DNA of 64,000 bases, from NCBI GenBank assembly GCA_016169945.1, contig JADLSH010000191.1:1949501-2013500 (forward strand), in the 5' to 3' direction. The notes beneath the pieces are model-generated. The model did no database searches and had not been told where the DNA came from. It was given only the letters and a program-made list of their open reading frames with translations. Below are positions 58,601 through 64,000 of this stretch, piece after piece. This stretch comes from Trachythela sp. YZ-2020. Its lineage: Eukaryota > Cnidaria > Anthozoa > Malacalcyonacea > Clavulariidae. A program made the translations under genes and the position numbers. Numbering within the stretch: the stretch's first letter is position 1; each line of letters starts with the position of its first letter.

Positions 58601-61600
58601 GTTGTTTACTGAGCAAATCTCGCGTTTCGTTACTACGACAACCTCCTACACATTTACATATATCTTTGGTAAATATTTATATCAGTAATTATATTTTCTA
58701 TTCTAAGATCACTTTTTTGCACTCAAATCAATACACCCATGCACACATGCCGGCCTTTTTGACTTTGATAAACGGAAAACTCGGGTTTTAACACATATGG
58801 GATTATTTAACAAACCGAGACGAAGTCGAGGTTTTTATTCACCGATATTCACCGAGCCTGAGGCGAATAATTGTTTTAGTAAAATTACATAGGTGATCAT
58901 TTGGAAAAAAATAAAAATGCACATTTCAACAATATTTTAATTGAATATTTATGATAAAAGCGGCTTAAAAACGCTTTAGGTGATTATCGCGTATTAATCC
59001 GAGGTAGCGCAACCAATCAGCGTTGAGAATTTTCAATAATCACCTATGTAATTTGACTAAAAGTTAATGATAACCCTAGGTTTAGTTCAATAGAGAAATG
59101 TTCACCTTTATACATATGTAAACCTAGATTCTATATTAACCAATAGAATGTTTGGTTTTCCTACGATTTTCTACCACCAGGGCGAATGCACAGCGCCTAA
59201 ATATATCACATAAATTATATAGATACAGTATAACTGAGATACTATAGAAGACGTTTAAATGTTAACTGCGAAATCGGATAGTGAATTGAAGAGTTATTGA
59301 CTAAGGCCAACCTCGTACCAGGCTCTTTCTAAGGCTTGGAGGGAAAAGCAAAAACTAGCAAAAATAGGACGTGGAAAAATTTCTGTAACTTTTCTTTGGG
59401 CTTAAAGCCAACGGAGGCACTAAAATCTTTGGCTTGCGAGTTGCATGGGTAAGCTTGCGGCGTCATAGATCGTAAACTGCTCATTGACACTACAGATTGT
59501 TCTAGGCTTTGTACTAACAGCTACAGACAGAGCTACAGCTCATGAATAATGTAGATAAGTTGTGTGTGGGCTGACCGACAGCTGTATTGCTAAGTTTTGA
59601 AGACGTTAAATAGAAGCCGTATTTGCCTACATGAAAAGATTTCGTTTCGTTCCTACTTTTACGATAAACGGATGAACTGAATGGAAATAAAATGTAAGTT
59701 GAGTTCTTTTAACCTTTATGATCAATTTTAAATTCAGAAGTAACGAGATTTTTTGAGCTTTCCTTTTGACGAAATACAAACATGTTTAATAGCGGAGAAA
59801 CATGAAAAACTTGATTCACTGCATGACCAAGTAATCGCTTTTCTTGTACACTCAAGTCTTTTTATTACATTTTAAGAGATTGGACTTAGATTTGTATATT
59901 TTTATGTGAATGTATTCTATCCGTCGCTAAATTTCTGTCAGTATAAACGAAAAAATAGAAGCAGGTCTTTTCGGGAATATATCAACGCTGTAGATCGCCG
60001 AAGAATTTGCATATTTATAAAAGCAAAATTAAAGCTAACGTATTGTATTTAAATGTATATATCATTGTAAGGCATAAGAAAAATATAGGTTTTGTTACAT
60101 TTTGTCACAGCGAAGTTATAGGCCGTTGTCATAGTATTTTCAGTTTTGATTCACAAATATTTTAAATCCACCTGCTTTGAAAAGGCAGTCTCAACTCTGA
60201 TCTTTTTTTCATGAAAAATTAATGACTATTTCATGTTGTTATTAACAATGGCGGACAAAGCAAGTTTTTAACTTTATACTTCAGTCTACAGCATGTAACG
60301 GTCTAACCAAGAGATGTAAAATTTGTTGCGCGGAGGATGAAGGATCGTATTTTTAAAGAAGTATTCTCTTAATGCGTAGGTTTCATTATAAATCGTTTGA
60401 CTTGAATATTTTAATGTTAAGTTCTGCGTTCAAATGATTAACATGTATTTCATTAAAGCCAATGCTGTGTAGTCTCTTGAAATATATTCAAGAAAGCAAG
60501 GAATGTGAAATACTAGTCTTTAAGGACTACATGCATGTATGATATCTTTAAATCATTCATCTGCTATGAATTTTCCCATATTGATGAATCATGGGTTTCT
60601 GCGTAATCTCAAGCAATCTAGAACTGTTTGTTTACAATATATATTAATATTATTCGTAAATATATCTTCACTGCTCGTCACTGTTACGCTTAGGAATCGT
60701 AAAAGGCTTAAGCCCTGGGTGTTGAGCGTCTCGTCTTTGCCAGCCGTTAGTAACGATTGTCAGAGCGTTCTAGAAACCAATGCTATGTTATATTGTAATG
60801 TTTTGTATGCTTGCCAATTTATAAAATTACATGTACATATCTATGTACCTATTTATGAGCATGCAATATAGAATTATGAATATGATAGTTTAACCTGTGA
60901 AGTAGTATGTCCGTACGCTCTATATCAAACGACAAGGCTTGGTATTCTATTTATAATGTTTACCGCACCACACTCCAAAGTTGAAGTGACGACGTAATAA
61001 TATATTGTATTAAAAAGGACGTCTTTGTGACTGAACAGTTTGACTTGAAATTATTTTGTTCACAATATATTCTTTCTATAAAATGCGTCATGCCGAGATT
61101 TAATCAAACGTAATTATCAAGATCCAAAATGCCTGTATTGACAATTTTCCCTTACACACGTAGTTAACACGTAGTTTCCCTTACACACTTAATGTAAGCA
61201 TAGAGTGGGGCAAAAATAATCAAGCATTTCAATTATATATGTGAGTTAATTAACATAATATGCTCTTCTATTTTAGTTATCCTTTCTGGTTCAAACAGTC
61301 TACCCTAATTTCCTAACTTATTATATTTCTTCTTTTTGTTTTAGTTCCTACACCCGCTATAATATTCCTGTGTGTAATTGCTGGAGTGATTATAATATTA
61401 TTTATCATCTATCAAGTGGTCAAACGTGGTTTAGTATGTAATTTGGAACCTCCAGAACGACCAGATGATGACGAATACGAACATTTAAAATCCGTTCCTT
61501 ACGAAACGGAGACAGATGATGATTATTTTGGACCCAGCTCTAAAACTCCCAGCCGCAGAAGTAGTTGTAATACAACGAGCGGGAGTCTTAGATCCGATGG

Positions 61601-63628
61601 GGACTTTGGTACCGGGGATTTGTACGGCCGGGGAAAGTACTCCGATGCTGCAGATGGCCTGGATTATTTATCGTATAGTCCCGGCACTATGCGACGTATG
61701 ATAGGCGGAGATACTACGCTTCGGGGTTATGACCCTAGGTTACAACCTGCCGGTGAGGAGTTGGTCAGTATTGCCGGTCGGATGCAGATATCTGCGAGTT
61801 ATGCCCCAACTGCGAATAAATTAGCTGTAAGTATTTTGAAAGCTGAAGATTTACCTACGAAAGAACGAGGTGGCCCCAGTATGGTTCAAGTACGTGTTGT
61901 TCTCCTTCCTCCAAAGAAACAAAGATTTAAAACGAAACCTAAAGCTTCCAATAATGCAAGTTTCCATGAAACGTTTACATTTAGTCACGTGACACAAGAG
62001 GAGATACGGTATGGTTCGCTTAGGATTCGGGTTTATGGTCACGAGAGAATCACGCGGGACCGTCTCGTGGGTGAGATGAATATGCCGCTCTCGGAATTTG
62101 ATTTAGAATCTGAGTCTGATACTGTCTGGAGGATGATCATTCCGAGAAGCCAATTATCGGTAAGAATTCTCAGAATTTTTTCTAGGATAACGATAACCTA
62201 ACGTTTACTGAAACCCACCAATAATGGCGATCATAAACGCATCATCTTGATATGATGCCATTGAATGATTGCCTCATTAATAGCCCATAAATTTTGTCAT
62301 GTGATATTCCATAATATGTAACATTTCATTCTAATTCAGGGTGCAGATTCTCTCTACGATGTTTCAGACTCGGTGAGTATTGGATCAGGTCACGGGGGCT
62401 CTACGTCATCACTAGTCGCAGTGCATGGTGGGACACCTGAGCTCTTGGTCGCATTATGTTATCAATCTCTAACTGGAAGATTGACAGTCGAAATTCTTAA
62501 AGCAAGCAATCTGCGCATGCCTGCCATGCAGCGTGCTCCAGGTAAGAGCACTGACGTGTTGTTACCATAGTGATATTGCTGATTTCATTATTACCATAGA
62601 GATAATGTAGAGATATTTACGCACATATCATTTACTGATCTCAAACTATTGTGCTCCATTAAGTCATACAAGTTTCTACCATTTGCAGAATAGCTGGAGC
62701 GTACCATTAATACACACATAGCCTCGACTTCAGGATGGCCAACAACCCATGCATATAAACAGGTTTTTGACAGAAATTAAAGAATGAGTCTATATGTTTT
62801 TATAATGCTACGCTCCACGATTTCTGGTTATTCATCCATCCATTCATTTGATAGTTTTAAATCTACTTTTTCCATGAAAATGATTGTCGCCTTCTATACT
62901 ATAGGGAAGACTGTATAAGAGATCTTACATTTTCCTTACCGTTTAAAAGTTCACCGTGTTTTACCGCATTGAGTCAATTCGAAGGCGGCACACCCGGGTA
63001 CACGCAGACATTTCCTTTATTGTTTTGTATATTTTGGAGAAATACTGTCTCAAAGTTCGTGCTTCGGTATGAGAATTTAGGATTCGTGATGCAGTTTCAA
63101 TTGTCCATATCAATTTTCATAAGAACCAATTATATTATGAGAAGGTGAGTTTTATTTTGATGTTTATTTTGTATATCGAGTTCAATGAAATTCTTAGTAT
63201 AAGGTACTGCAGGATATACCCGGTGACTTGTGCCTGCCTCGAATTGACTCATGCGGAAACACAACCGTAATATATTTCTCCCGGTGATTTCTTTAGACAC
63301 TTATGTTAAAGTTGTGTTGATATCTCCGATTGGTAAACCTGTCGCCAAGAGCAAGACAACAATACGACGAAGTATGACAGATCCTGAGTACAATGAGAGT
63401 TTTGTCTTTCAAATGTCTGAACGAGATTTAGCTGAAGTAACTTTACAGTTTTCTGTCGTTGCTCTGTCTCGCACGCGTAAGAAGAAAGAAATAGTTGGTT
63501 GGTTTCATTTAGGAAAGAATAACAGTGGGCAAGAAGAGACACTACATTGGAATGAGTTGTTACAAGCGAAAGAGAAAAGTGTCAGTCGATGGCATGTTTT
63601 ATTTGAAGACATTAAGGACGTTCGTTAG
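55687..63628 (+). CDS. Synaptotagmin-14/16-like protein with two candidate first exons
   Basis: Common exons 61345-62159, 62340-62541 and 63297-63628 follow either first exon 55687-55750 (MNSSAEPEEILEQREIID) or 57135-57195 (MTQTRQAATGIPIEDDDD). Both end in phase 1 and join in frame, giving 470 or 469 residues. A short luminal part is followed by one transmembrane helix (AIIFLCVIAGVIIILFIIYQ), a long Ser/Asp/Tyr-rich linker, and two C2 domains. C2A holds LAVSILKAEDLPTKE and C2B holds PELLVALCYQSLTGRLTVEI, APDTYVKVVL and KKEIVGWFHLG. This C2B pattern (RAPDTY, CKTSIRR-like KTTIRRS, EMIGW-like EIVGW, closing RWHVLF) is that of SYT14/16. These are membrane-traffic proteins that lack the five-Asp calcium site; that site is also not apparent here. 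Confidence 0.9.
57196..61344. other. 4.1-kb intron of the synaptotagmin-like gene
   Basis: AT-rich. A foldback lies at about 58878-59062. A short segment, CGAAGGCCCTTCGTCT, at about 58543 repeats one at 56402. The open frames inside have no splice or family support. Confidence 0.5.
58878..59062. repeat. Foldback element in the long intron
   Basis: TAGTAAAATTACATAGGTGA at the left is inverted at the right as TCACCTATGTAATTTGACTA. About 140 bp lie between. Non-coding. Confidence 0.6.
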
Positions 63629-64000
63629 CTATCTACACAATGTATAATCGACAGATATATCATAGATTGTCCGATAATCGAACATTATATGATATCGATA
63701 ATCGAAAGATAGATATATAAATATCTGTATGATATAATAGATATCTATTATTTCTATGATACATTCTCGCCCCGCATTTATTTGATTTTGAGTCTTTATT
63801 TGATGGTTAAACATCAAAGTTTAAAAAAAATTGAAAGTGTAAACAGACCTTTGTTCAGACAGATAATATTTCTCAAATATTTCCTACAAATCATTATATA
63901 TTATTGATATGCAATGTAGTTTGAGATATATTTGAGATGATTATCCATTCTCTGAAAAACTGGCATCGTTTTCTCATTTGATAATGACATCATGTTAATT
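63629..64000. other. 3' flank of the synaptotagmin-like gene
   Basis: AT-rich with short imperfect ATATCGATAATCG-type repeats at 63650-63750. No gene is seen before the window ends. Confidence 0.45.

Noticed and set aside
60539..60871. 110-codon open frame in the synaptotagmin-like intron
   Set aside because: Composition is random-like, with no start context or homology visible.

Overview
The window is AT-rich eukaryotic DNA from an animal. Genes are split by many short GT-AG introns, and the protein set is metazoan: symplekin, ARL2, VIPAS39/SPE-39, PNO1, STPG4 and a synaptotagmin-14/16 relative. The plant-like purple acid phosphatases, the compact gene spacing and the many short palindromic and tRNA-derived repeats suggest an early-branching animal, most likely a cnidarian. 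That placement is inference. No bacterial-style operon, CRISPR array, phage or rRNA is visible.

Layout. 669-3423 (+) is the 3' part of an LRR plus EF-hand gene. 4399-6401 (-) is a complete ARL2 of 184 residues whose first intron looks U12-type. It lies head-to-head with symplekin (6518-18823, +, about 39 exons), with 116 bp between the start codons. 19437-20616 (-) is a two-exon gene resembling the bacterial DUF1444/YtpQ family. 21587-23584 (-) is a flavin amine/polyamine oxidase lacking its first exon. 25445-27630 (+) is an unrecognised 310-residue protein. 28647-33376 and 34663-38649 (+) are tandem purple acid phosphatase genes. 39525-41936 (+) is PNO1. 43518-49185 (+) is VIPAS39 without its first exon. 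49751-51911 (-) is STPG4, head-to-head with an unidentified 356-residue propeller-like gene (52119-54018, +). 54268-54424 (-) is a probable orphan terminal exon. 55687-63628 (+) is a synaptotagmin-14/16-like gene with two candidate first exons.

The genes are mostly unrelated housekeeping or trafficking loci, so no single pathway unites them. Local links are the two divergent promoter pairs, the phosphatase duplication, and convergent 3' ends (LRR/ARL2, symplekin/DUF1444-like, VIPAS39/STPG4).

Introns and spacers carry several repeat families. These include a palindromic MITE of about 200 bp in many copies, hAT-like MITEs (one with a clean 8-bp target duplication), long-TIR foldback elements, tRNA-derived SINEs (some in inverted pairs), and mini- and microsatellites. 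Exon borders were set by hand from splice consensus and reading-frame continuity, so single-base errors are possible.
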